Origin: Spirochaetales bacterium Spiro_10
GTDB taxonomy: Bacteria > Spirochaetota > Spirochaetia > Treponematales > Treponemataceae
Length of the DNA: 64,000 bases
Reading direction: 5' to 3'
Assembly (NCBI GenBank): GCA_001604405.1
Contig: LVBL01000041.1
Coordinates: forward strand, 20,449 to 84,448
The translations under genes were made by a program, and so were the position numbers. The notes under the pieces were generated by a model. The model made no database searches. It saw only the letters and a list, made by a program, of their open reading frames with translations, and was not told where the DNA came from. Every line of letters begins with the position of its first letter. Within the stretch, counting starts at the first letter, position 1. Below are positions 34,186 to 44,344 of the stretch, in pieces.

Positions 34186-35811
34186 ATGAACCGAAAAATG
34201 TCATCGCGCGCACGGACCCGTATGTACGCATACGCGCCTCTTGCGCTCGTCCTGCTCGTATCGGCGCTGTCTTCCTGCGCCGGAAAACCGGAACGCGACT
34301 ACTGGCCGACGGAGTCCTGGCGACGGGCCAGCCCCGAGAGCGTCGGCTTCGACTCGGAAAAACTCCTTGCGGCCCTCCGATCGCAGGACCTGGCCGCGAT
34401 TGGCCTTGATTCGCTGATCGTAATCCGGAACGGATACATCGTGGCCGAGGCGTACCGGTACCCGAACGCGCCCGATACCCCGCATAACGTCAACTCCGTA
34501 ACCAAGAGCTGTGTCTCGACCGTGTTCGGCATCGCGCGGGACAGGGGCCTCGTCGGCAACAGCGGAAAACGCGTGTTGGACTTTTTCCCCGAGTATGCGG
34601 AACACGAAACCGACGCCCGCAAGAAACGGCTCACGACCGGCGACGTCCTTACCATGCGGACCGGACAGAACTGGAACGAGAACACCACGCCGAACATGGT
34701 TAACTCCATGGATGCCATGATAGCCTCGGACAACTGGCTGACGTACGTCCTCGACACCCCGATGATGATGCCCGGCGGCGTCGCCTTCGACTACAATACG
34801 GGCGCCTCGCATATACTCACGTCAATCCTGCAGCGCGTCACGGGCGACGCGGAGGGCTTCGCGCGCGAGGCCCTCTTCGAGCCGATCGGGATATCAGGCT
34901 ACCGCTGGAAAAAGGACCCGCAGGGGATACCCGCGGGTGGGTACGGGCTATCCCTGAAAAGCGAGGACATGGCGCGTCTGGGCTTTCTCATGCTCAACGG
35001 CGGACTGTGGGACAGCAGGCGGATAGTTTCGGAGAAATGGGTACGCGAGGCGACGAAGGCCCATACGACAACCCGGGGCTCGTTCAACTCTTCATGGGAA
35101 TACGGCTACCAGTGGTGGATCGATCCATCAAGGCGAAGCTTCTCGGCCCAGGGCTACGCGGGGCAATACATTTTCGTGGTGCCGGATATCGACCTCGTCG
35201 TCGTGACGACGGCAAACGCCGATTTCAGCCGGACCCACGAAGTCATGGGCCTGGCCATGGGGGCTCTGCCAGGAGCAATCGTCTCCAACGGGGCGCTTCC
35301 CGAAAACGAGAAGGCGGCCCGGGAACTCGCGGACTTCTGCGCCTCCCTCGGACAGCCTCCCGAGCCGAAAGACGTCACGCTCCCCGCGCGGTACTCGCGC
35401 GCGGCGCTCGCGACTCCCGCGCGAATCGCCTTCGAACCGAACGAGGCGGGCCTCGTGACCGGCACGCTCGCGCGCGCCGACGACGGATCGCTCGCGTTCG
35501 GCTACGAGTTCGCCGGAAAGGACGGCTCGAGAATCCGGGTTTCCCTCATCGCGGGTACAGACGGGCGGTTCCGCACGAGCGAGACGGCCTTACCCGAGGC
35601 CTGGTATCAATTCGGTTTCGAGAAGATCCCGGTCGCGTGCAGGGTCATCAAGTCCGAGGGAGACTCGGTCGCGATCGAAACGGTCGTAACGGGTTCCACC
35701 GTCGGGCCCTACGTCGACTGGATCACGCTCGAGGGTGACCGCGTCACCGTGTCGCGCACGGAACGGCGGTCACGGCAGGCGACAGTCGCGAAGGGAACCG
35801 TCGTCCGGTAA
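34186..35811 (+). CDS. Serine hydrolase lipoprotein (class C beta-lactamase/esterase family)
   Basis: A 541-residue lipoprotein (lipobox ALSSC, Cys31). Residues about 45-385 are a beta-lactamase-like domain with the SxxK motif S104-V-T-K107, a YNTG motif near residue 205, and a terminal YGYQWWI block. The family includes D-Ala-D-Ala carboxypeptidases and esterases. The C-terminal about 150 residues are an extra beta-rich domain. The substrate cannot be told from sequence. It is convergent with pdxA. Confidence 0.87.
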   Translation: MNRKMSSRARTRMYAYAPLALVLLVSALSSCAGKPERDYWPTESWRRASPESVGFDSEKLLAALRSQDLAAIGLDSLIVIRNGYIVAEAYRYPNAPDTPHNVNSVTKSCVSTVFGIARDRGLVGNSGKRVLDFFPEYAEHETDARKKRLTTGDVLTMRTGQNWNENTTPNMVNSMDAMIASDNWLTYVLDTPMMMPGGVAFDYNTGASHILTSILQRVTGDAEGFAREALFEPIGISGYRWKKDPQGIPAGGYGLSLKSEDMARLGFLMLNGGLWDSRRIVSEKWVREATKAHTTTRGSFNSSWEYGYQWWIDPSRRSFSAQGYAGQYIFVVPDIDLVVVTTANADFSRTHEVMGLAMGALPGAIVSNGALPENEKAARELADFCASLGQPPEPKDVTLPARYSRAALATPARIAFEPNEAGLVTGTLARADDGSLAFGYEFAGKDGSRIRVSLIAGTDGRFRTSETALPEAWYQFGFEKIPVACRVIKSEGDSVAIETVVTGSTVGPYVDWITLEGDRVTVSRTERRSRQATVAKGTVVR

Positions 35812-35867
35812 GCCGTCAGAGCCGTCGACGGTCCGACACGGCCCGCTGTCCGCGCCGGACCACGCCC

Positions 35868-36866
35868 CTACCGCGCGTAGAAGGGCGCGTACCGCGCGGC
35901 GACGAGGATCGCCTCCGCCATGCTGACCGCGCTCGCGATCCCCTTGCCGGCGATGTCCATCGCCGTTCCGTGATCGACGCTCGTCCTGAGGATGGGCATT
36001 CCCCCGGTTACGGCGATGGTACGCTCGAAATCGAAGGTCTTCGTCGCGATGTGGCCCTGATCGTGATAGAGCGACAGCACCGAGTTGTACCGTCCCTGCA
36101 GGGCGAGGTGAAACACCGAGTCCGCCCCGACGGGGCCCTCCACGTCGAATCCCTCCCGGCGCAAGGCCTCGACGGCCGGGGCAACCTCGTCAACCTCCTC
36201 CGTCCCGAAAAGTCCGTGCTCGCCCGAGTGGGGGTTGAGCCCCGCGATGGCCATCGTGCCCGAGCTGACCCCGAGCGAGGTAAGCATGGCGAGCGAACGG
36301 CGCACGTAGTCGACGATCCGGTCGCGCTTCACCATGTCGCAGGCCCTGCGGAGCGAGACGTGCCGCGACAGGAAGAACACCCTGAGGGACCTGACCTCGA
36401 ACATAGTCAGGGGATCGGCCGTGCCGGTAAGCGCGCCGAAGATCTCGGTATGCCCGATGAACTCGACACCGGCCGCCTTCAGGGCTTCCTTGTGTATCGG
36501 AGCTGTCGCGACGGCGTCTACCGAGCGGCTCAGGGCAAGGGCGACGCTTTTCTCTATGTATTGATAGGCGGCCCGGCCGCACATCCCGCTCACCTCGCCC
36601 GGCCTGAAGGAGGCCCCGTCCACGTTATCGAGATCGATGAGGTTGAGCGTTCCCGGCGACCAGTCGCCCTCGGCGGGATCCGCCACCGGCCTGAGCCGCA
36701 GGGAGCTCCCGGTTTGGCCGATCGCGAGCGAAAGCGTCCTCCGGTCACCTATGACGACGACGCGGGCGGCCTCGCGAACGGCCTTGTCGGCCAGGGCCTT
36801 GACGACGATCTCCGGCCCGATTCCCGCCGGGTCCCCGATCGGCACGGCTATTAAGGGTCGATCCAT
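35868..36866 (-). CDS. pdxA: 4-hydroxythreonine-4-phosphate dehydrogenase (PdxA family)
   Basis: A 332-residue NAD-dependent enzyme of DXP-dependent vitamin B6 synthesis. [15 protein letters not shown] near residue 12, the GHTEIFG metal-ligand histidine, the LNPHSGEHG block and the [10 protein letters not shown] histidine are all present. The ATG at 36866 is preceded by GGGGAGGAATTGC. PdxA2-type enzymes of sugar-acid catabolism look similar, so the B6 role is likely but not proven. It is a stand-alone gene. Confidence 0.9.
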   Translation of the reverse strand: MDRPLIAVPIGDPAGIGPEIVVKALADKAVREAARVVVIGDRRTLSLAIGQTGSSLRLRPVADPAEGDWSPGTLNLIDLDNVDGASFRPGEVSGMCGRAAYQYIEKSVALALSRSVDAVATAPIHKEALKAAGVEFIGHTEIFGALTGTADPLTMFEVRSLRVFFLSRHVSLRRACDMVKRDRIVDYVRRSLAMLTSLGVSSGTMAIAGLNPHSGEHGLFGTEEVDEVAPAVEALRREGFDVEGPVGADSVFHLALQGRYNSVLSLYHDQGHIATKTFDFERTIAVTGGMPILRTSVDHGTAMDIAGKGIASAVSMAEAILVAARYAPFYAR

Positions 36867-37000
36867 GCAATTCCTCCCCGAAAGCGCCGCCATACGGCCG
36901 CTTCGCGATTACAGTGTAACCCACCTCGAAAGTTGTGAAAACACGTCGGGGGACACTATACTTTCAGGAAAGACCGCTTTGGGCAATAAAGGGGTAGATC

Positions 37001-39496
<2,496 letters not shown>

Positions 39497-39551
39497 CGGG
39501 GACGATTTCGGCAAATTTGGTGCAAATTCGGCGAATTTCTTCGAAAACCCC

Positions 39552-39605
39552 TTGTCATTGAGTATCGTTTTGGATACAGTGGCAAACGATTGCGCAAACG
39601 TTTGC
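39552..39605 (+). promoter_or_regulatory. MATE-lacI promoter with two tandem LacI operators
   Basis: A promoter TTGTCA (39552-39557), 17-bp spacer, TACAGT (39575-39580) is followed by GCAAACGATTGC (39582-39593) and directly by the perfect palindrome GCAAACGTTTGC (39594-39605). These are LacI-type operators with the central CG, and they cover the expected start site. The lacI-type gene lies just downstream of the MATE gene. Confidence 0.78.
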
Positions 39606-39629
39606 TATTCGTTGCGCCGAGGAGAAACC

Positions 39630-40985
39630 ATGAAAAACGATCACACCTACCGCTCTCTGCTTCGTATCGGATTACCCATACTGGCGAGCATGTGCGTTAG
39701 CCAGGTTCAGATGATTACCGACCAGGCCTTCCTCGGTCACGCATCCCCCGAATACCTCGCCGCGGTCGGCAACGCGGGTTACACGATATGGACGACCATC
39801 TCCTTTCTCTTCGCCCTCGGTACGGGAACGGCCATCCTCGTGAGCCAAAAACTCGGGGAAAAGCGGCATGACCAGGCCGAGGAGATCGCCGGGTCAACCT
39901 TCGTCTACTCGAGCTTTTTCGCCCTTATCGTGTTTTTGGCCTGGTTTTTCGGCAACCGCCAGATATTCATGGCGATGGGCCTCAAGGACCCGATCCTCTC
40001 CCACGCGGCCCTCTACGCCAAGGTCGTGACCTCCGGCATCGTCCTGACGGGCTTCACCTCGGCGTCCAACGCGATTTACAACGGAACCGGATACACGAGG
40101 CCGCTCATGATCACCTCGATACTCCGGGCGGCCATCAACATCGCGCTTGACTGGCTGCTCATCTTCGGGCACTTCGGTTTCCCGAGACTCGGCATACTCG
40201 GCGCGGCCGTCGCGACCCTTATCGCGGACATCGTGGGAAGCGGCTACACCGTAAGCCGGGCCTTTTCGCGCGCCCTTCCGCTCAGGATGTCGCTTCGGGC
40301 GATACGCAGGGCAAACCTCAGGAACTACCTTTCGGTCATAAAAGTCGGCGTCCCCGCGAGTCTCGAGGAGTTCTCGTGGAATGCCGGCAATATCCTGCTC
40401 ATCAGGTTCCTGAACCAGGTCGATTCCATGGCGGCGGGCATCTACACGATCATCATGGCGGTGACGCTCATCCCGGCGCTCGTGTTCACGGCCGTCGGCA
40501 ACGCGGCGATGACCCTCTCGGGCAGGCGAACCGGCGAGGGGCGTCCCGAGGAGATATCGCATACCGGTAAGGCGGCGCTTACCATGAGCGCGGTCGTCGC
40601 GGTCGCCTTCGCCCTTGCCTTCTCGCTCGCTCCGGACGTCTTCGTCGGCCTGTTCACCAAGGATGGCGGCATCATGAGCCAGACCGGACGGCTCCTCCTT
40701 ATCTGCTCCGTCACCCTCTTCCCGCGCGCCGCCAACATAATCTACGGCGGCAATATACGCGGCATGGGCGATACCAGATGGATGTTCGGGACGCAGGCCT
40801 TCGGCACGACCTTCGTCGTTCTCGCCGCCTGGATCCTTATCTTCAAGCTCGGCTTCGGGATAACCGGCCTCTTCATCGCGGTGTTCCTGGACGAGACGAT
40901 CAGGGCCTTCCTGAACGGCCACCGCTTTTACGCGAGCGTCAGGCGGCGGGTCCGCGAGATAGAGGTTACGCGGGGAGCGGCCTGA
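39630..40985 (+). CDS. MATE-family efflux transporter
   Basis: A 451-residue inner-membrane protein with twelve predicted helices and the MATE fold, starting LLRIGLPILASMCVSQVQMITDQAFLG. MATE proteins export cationic drugs or metabolites using Na+ or H+. I chose the ATG at 39630, preceded by GAGGAGAAACC; the frame is open back to 39552 but that stretch contains the operators. The lacI-type gene follows within 2 bases, so the two form an autoregulated operon. A sugar-type regulator with a MATE is unusual. Confidence 0.92.
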   Translation: MKNDHTYRSLLRIGLPILASMCVSQVQMITDQAFLGHASPEYLAAVGNAGYTIWTTISFLFALGTGTAILVSQKLGEKRHDQAEEIAGSTFVYSSFFALIVFLAWFFGNRQIFMAMGLKDPILSHAALYAKVVTSGIVLTGFTSASNAIYNGTGYTRPLMITSILRAAINIALDWLLIFGHFGFPRLGILGAAVATLIADIVGSGYTVSRAFSRALPLRMSLRAIRRANLRNYLSVIKVGVPASLEEFSWNAGNILLIRFLNQVDSMAAGIYTIIMAVTLIPALVFTAVGNAAMTLSGRRTGEGRPEEISHTGKAALTMSAVVAVAFALAFSLAPDVFVGLFTKDGGIMSQTGRLLLICSVTLFPRAANIIYGGNIRGMGDTRWMFGTQAFGTTFVVLAAWILIFKLGFGITGLFIAVFLDETIRAFLNGHRFYASVRRRVREIEVTRGAA

Positions 40986-40987
40986 TC

Positions 40988-42043
40988 ATGGCAACGCTCA
41001 AGGACGTAGCCGCGCGCGCCGGGGTATCGTACACGACCGTCTCGCACGTCATCAACGGAACGAGGACGGTCGCGGAAGAAACGAGGGAGCGCGTCGAACG
41101 CGCGATCCGGGAGCTTGCCTTCCGCCCGAACATGGCCGCGAAGGCCCTCCGCACGGGCGAGACCGCGACGGTGGGCGTCGTCAGCATCTCGGGGAACGAC
41201 CTCTATTTCGCCGAGGTGCTCCACGGCGTACAGGAGCGGGCATGGAACGGACGCTTCGGCGTCCTCATCTCCTACTCGGAGCTGACCGATTGCTGTCCCG
41301 AACACTGGAGCGACGGGTATTACGCCGATATCTGCGACCGCGAGCGCGGGCATCTCGAGGGCTTCGCCGACAAGGGCGTTCAGGGCGTCATCGTGAATTC
41401 CCTGCAGGAAGACGCGGAGCTCGAGGAGCAGCTTCGCTCGCTCAACCTGCCCGCCGTGCTCTTTCAGCGCCTCGTGAAGGGTCCGTCCTGGGACAACTTC
41501 GTATGCGACGACTATCTGGGAACCTCCCAGGCGATGGAACGGCTCATCTCGCTCGGGCACCGGCGCATCGCCCTTGTCGAGGGTTTCGGGTTCGAGTCGC
41601 ATACCGTGCAATTCCGCAAGCGGGCCTGGGCCGACGCGTTGACGCGCGCCGGCATCGGGGTCGACCGGACGCTCGTGCGTAACGGCCGGTACGATCCCGC
41701 CGTGTCCCTCAAAAAAACCCGCGAGCTCCTGGCTCTCTCCGATCCGCCCACCGCCATCCTCTACTATTCCGACTCGATGGCCATGGCCGGCATCCGGGCG
41801 GCCCGCGACGCCGGTTTCTCCGTGCCGGACGACCTGTCTATAATCGGATACGACAACCTGTTCACCGACGAATATTCGGTACCGCGGCTGAGCTCCGTCA
41901 ATCAGATGAGCCACCGCATCGGCCTCGAGATGATGACCCGCCTTGCGGAACGTATCGAAAACCCGGGCCTTGAACCGATCGTGCGCCGGTACCCGCAGGA
42001 GTATATCGAGCGGGAGTCGACCGCCCGGGTGCGAGTCCGCTGA
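40988..42043 (+). CDS. LacI-family transcriptional regulator
   Basis: A 351-residue repressor. Residues 1-60 are the LacI HTH and hinge (MATLKDVAARAGVSYTTVSHVINGTRTV). The rest is a periplasmic-binding-protein-like effector domain with the family dimer block DDLSIIGYDNLFTDEYSVPRLSSV. The matching operators GCAAACGNTTGC stand upstream of the adjoining MATE gene. The effector is unknown, likely a sugar or nucleoside. Its start is 2 bases after the MATE stop. Confidence 0.95.
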   Translation: MATLKDVAARAGVSYTTVSHVINGTRTVAEETRERVERAIRELAFRPNMAAKALRTGETATVGVVSISGNDLYFAEVLHGVQERAWNGRFGVLISYSELTDCCPEHWSDGYYADICDRERGHLEGFADKGVQGVIVNSLQEDAELEEQLRSLNLPAVLFQRLVKGPSWDNFVCDDYLGTSQAMERLISLGHRRIALVEGFGFESHTVQFRKRAWADALTRAGIGVDRTLVRNGRYDPAVSLKKTRELLALSDPPTAILYYSDSMAMAGIRAARDAGFSVPDDLSIIGYDNLFTDEYSVPRLSSVNQMSHRIGLEMMTRLAERIENPGLEPIVRRYPQEYIERESTARVRVR

Positions 42044-42135
42044 GTACGTAATAATTGAAATAATGGAGATTTCTTCCTGATTTTTCCCCCGGGAAGGGAT
42101 ACATTTATCTATTATATCAAATCAGGGGGAAATGT

Positions 42136-42204
42136 ATGAAAAAACTGGCCGGTCTCATCTTCCTCGTACTCTTGCTGATTGTTCCGGTTTTTTTCGGTAT
42201 GTAA
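42136..42204 (+). CDS. 22-residue hydrophobic membrane peptide
   Basis: A very short frame encoding MKKLAGLIFLVLLL and then a short hydrophobic tail ending FFGM, a two-Lys positive start plus a single membrane-spanning segment. AGGGGGAA is well spaced before the ATG, and a TATTAT box lies at 42110-42115. It resembles small membrane peptides or type I toxin-like proteins in size, but I recognise no family. The out-of-phase ATG at 42132 gives a longer frame without such a ribosome-binding fit. Confidence 0.5.
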   Translation: MKKLAGLIFLVLLLIVPVFFGM

Positions 42205-42284
42205 CGGATGAGGGGACTCGTAGCGTAGCTTCAAACGGTCGGACCCCCGGTGCTCGCCACCGACCGGCACCGAGCTTGGGAAGC
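42205..42284 (-). pseudogene. Displaced and interrupted 3' half of a tRNA-Gly
   Basis: On the minus strand the segment begins GCTTCCCAAGCTCG (anticodon arm, 42284-42271) and later has GGGGGTCCGAC (42248-42238) and TCCCCTCATCCG (42216-42205), matching the intact tRNA-Gly. It carries two extra stretches: one between anticodon and T arms (about 19 nt) and one within the T loop (about 21 nt). These make it non-functional as a plain tRNA. A CGGTCGG/CCGACCG stem is formed by the inserts. Confidence 0.55.
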
Positions 42285-42287
42285 AAA

Positions 42288-42427
42288 GCAATCGCTTTGC
42301 AAAAAATAAAGAGAAATTACAGCGGATGAGGGGAGTCGGACCCCCGTCACGAGCTTGGGAAGCTCGGGTAATAGCCGTTATACGACATCCGCTGTAATTT
42401 CTCTACAAAGTATTGCAAAGCGATTGC
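42288..42427. repeat. Nested inverted repeats flanking tRNA-Gly
   Basis: Outer arms GCAATCGCTTTGCAA (42288-42302) and TTGCAAAGCGATTGC (42413-42427) are perfect 15-bp reverse complements. Inner arms at 42311-42328 and 42386-42403 (18 bp perfect) extend the tRNA acceptor stem by GAGAAATTACA/TGTAATTTCTC. The whole block sits between the two halves of another tRNA-Gly copy. Confidence 0.85.
42321..42392 (-). tRNA. tRNA-Gly (anticodon CCC)
   Basis: A 72-nt cloverleaf on the minus strand: acceptor GCGGATG/CATCCGC with discriminator T, a D-arm of the TCGTATAACGGCTATTACC type found in tRNA-Gly, anticodon arm CGAGC TTCCCAA GCTCG (anticodon CCC), and T-arm GGGGG TCCGACT CCCCT. Position 55 is C instead of the nearly universal U, so the gene might be weakly functional. 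CCA is not encoded. Confidence 0.85.
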
Positions 42428-42428
42428 C

Positions 42429-42453
42429 GTAATAGCCGTTATACGACATCCGC
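42429..42453 (-). pseudogene. 5' half of a second tRNA-Gly copy
   Basis: The 25 bases starting GCGGATGTCGTATAAC (42453 downward) are identical to the first 25 bases of the intact tRNA-Gly, up to the end of the D-arm. The sequence then diverges into the inverted-repeat arm. A good promoter stands just upstream, so this is the transcribed 5' end. Confidence 0.75.
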
Positions 42454-42462
42454 ACGGGTACA

Positions 42463-42491
42463 ATTGTGCCAATTTTACCGTCGGTTGTCAA
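42463..42491 (-). promoter_or_regulatory. Promoter for the tRNA-Gly locus
   Basis: On the minus strand TTGACA (42491-42486), 17-bp spacer, CACAAT (42468-42463). Transcription would start a few bases before the outer tRNA 5' end at 42453. Confidence 0.6.
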
Positions 42492-42505
42492 CAGCCGTCT
42501 TTCTG

Positions 42506-42534
42506 TTGTCGTATCAAGACCGACACGGTATAGT
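42506..42534 (+). promoter_or_regulatory. Promoter for birA
   Basis: TTGTCG (42506-42511), 17-bp spacer, TATAGT (42529-42534), about 20 bases before the birA start at 42555. The divergent tRNA promoter lies just beside it. Confidence 0.6.
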
Positions 42535-42554
42535 ACCGCAACGGGAGACTCTCC

Positions 42555-43388
42555 ATGGGATTAGTTCCGCTCGACATACGAAACCCCTTCGGCGCGCCAT
42601 GCTACAGCGTACCGGAAACGGAAAGCACGATGGCCGACGCGCGCGCGCTCGCCGGCGCGGGCGCTCCCTCGGGCACGGTGATCCGGGCCGACAGGCAAAC
42701 GGCGGGACGCGGCCGGATACCGGGGCGCCGGTGGGAATCCGCCCGTGGAGAAAGCCTCCTTTGCACGATACTGCTCCGCATGCGGGCGCCCGCGGGCTTC
42801 ACACTCCGCATCGGGCTCGCCGTATCCCGCGCGCTCGACGCCTGTCTCCCCGCCGAATCCCGAACGAAAATCAAATGGCCGAACGACGTCCTCTCGGGCG
42901 GTCCGGCGCCGGGCTCCGGCAGAAAACTTTCGGGCATCCTCTGCGAGGCCAGCGTCTCGCCCGGTTCAGCGGGTTCCGTCCTCTACGCGGGTGTTGGCGT
43001 CAATATCTCCCAAAGAGACTTCCCTGCCGAGCTTGCCGGCAAAGCGACATCGCTCGCTTGCATCCCCGGCGCACGGGTTCCCTCGGTCGACGACATGCTC
43101 GAGACGTATCTGGCGTGCCTCAAGGACGTCCTTGAAGACGAAGACTGGCGCGCGTCCGTGTCAGAGCGGCTCCTCTACCGTGGCGAGCGCGTCACCTTTC
43201 TCGCGGGAGACCCCGAGAAACGGGAAACGGTCGACGGAACGGTCGAGGGAATCGGCGAATCGGGGGAACTCCTCCTCGCCCCCGCGCGGCCCGAGACGTT
43301 TCGCGCATCCGATTCCCAGTTCAAACCGGACGCCTCCGGGCTCATTCACCTGTGGTCAGGCGAGATTCCCTATCCCAGCTGCGTCTAG
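42555..43388 (+). CDS. birA: Biotin--[acetyl-CoA-carboxylase] ligase
   Basis: A 277-residue biotin protein ligase that attaches biotin to carboxylase carrier domains. The catalytic core has the biotinyl-AMP loop AGRGRIPGRRW near residue 50 and KWPNDVLSG near residue 105, with a small C-terminal SH3-like domain. There is no N-terminal helix-turn-helix, so it is a monofunctional (group I) enzyme and not the bio repressor. Confidence 0.93.
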   Translation: MGLVPLDIRNPFGAPCYSVPETESTMADARALAGAGAPSGTVIRADRQTAGRGRIPGRRWESARGESLLCTILLRMRAPAGFTLRIGLAVSRALDACLPAESRTKIKWPNDVLSGGPAPGSGRKLSGILCEASVSPGSAGSVLYAGVGVNISQRDFPAELAGKATSLACIPGARVPSVDDMLETYLACLKDVLEDEDWRASVSERLLYRGERVTFLAGDPEKRETVDGTVEGIGESGELLLAPARPETFRASDSQFKPDASGLIHLWSGEIPYPSCV

Positions 43389-43399
43389 CAAGGCGACGG

Positions 43400-44245
43400 C
43401 TAACCGTGCGCGACGCGTTCCAGCCAGTCGCGAACGAGACTCTCGAACAGCGGCACCCGTTCTGTCTGGAGGTTATGTCCCGCACCGTCGAGGCACGCGT
43501 AGGTCGCGCGCGGGAAGTTCTCTATCAGGGACCACATGTCCCGATATCCGACGGTCGCGTCCTGCCGGCCTGTAATGATCAGGGTCGGACGCTCGAAGGG
43601 AGACATCCCCTCGTCCGGATTCTCGCTCAAAAAGGGATTCTCACCGAGATTGCGTTCCAAAAACCGCTTGTCCGCCGCGCGTATTCCAGGCATCACGTCC
43701 CGGGAAAAACGCTCCCAGGAATCCCTCGTCAGGCGCACGCCCATGAAGCGGAAAGCATCGGAGTCGTCACGGCTCAAGGTGCCCATGAATTCGGCGTCCT
43801 CCTCCGTGACGCGGTGCTCGGGCACGTCGCCCTTGTCGAAGCCCGTGTCAGTCTTGATGAAGGGCCGGAGGGCCGGCGCGACAAGCAATAGTCCGGCGAC
43901 TCGTTCCGGTATCCTCCTCAAAAGGGCGCGCGAAAGATATCCGCCGAATGACTCGCCGGCAAGCAGAAAGCGCCCGTCGGGAAGTACGGAGTCGATAAAG
44001 GAGATCACGGCCCCAAGGAGATCGTCAGCTCCGGTAATCGACTCTGGGCCCGGCGTCTTGCCCATGCCGGGAAGGTCGGGGTATATCCTCCGGTACTGAC
44101 CGCACCCGTCGGCGCCCGAAAAAACCGGCTCAAGGCATCCCGACATCAGCCTGTGGTCGACTCCCCAGCCGTGAATCGCGAGCAGGGGAAACCCCTCGCC
44201 CATCGTCTCGTAGTAAAACGGAATGTCACCGACGCTCATGCTCAT
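43400..44245 (-). CDS. Alpha/beta-fold hydrolase
   Basis: A 281-residue cytoplasmic hydrolase. The oxyanion strand AIHGWGVDH, the nucleophile elbow GESFGG (near residue 97) and the C-terminal DGAGHNLQTE histidine are visible, and the acid DATVGY loop fits the triad. The substrate cannot be deduced; aminopeptidases, esterases and MhpC-type enzymes look alike. It is a single gene convergent with birA. Confidence 0.85.
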   Translation of the reverse strand: MSMSVGDIPFYYETMGEGFPLLAIHGWGVDHRLMSGCLEPVFSGADGCGQYRRIYPDLPGMGKTPGPESITGADDLLGAVISFIDSVLPDGRFLLAGESFGGYLSRALLRRIPERVAGLLLVAPALRPFIKTDTGFDKGDVPEHRVTEEDAEFMGTLSRDDSDAFRFMGVRLTRDSWERFSRDVMPGIRAADKRFLERNLGENPFLSENPDEGMSPFERPTLIITGRQDATVGYRDMWSLIENFPRATYACLDGAGHNLQTERVPLFESLVRDWLERVAHG

Positions 44246-44344
44246 AATGGGCCATGATGCGACGCTTCGCGGCGACTCGTCAAGGAGGCCTTTTCGCCTC
44301 GCCCCTTGAAGTTTCCTTCGTCCCCGCGCTATTATTGTGCCATT

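Noticed and set aside
42205..42453. Considered a CRISPR array, a T-box leader or a riboswitch
   Set aside because: The repeats are inverted rather than direct and regularly spaced, and the core folds as a full tRNA-Gly on the minus strand.
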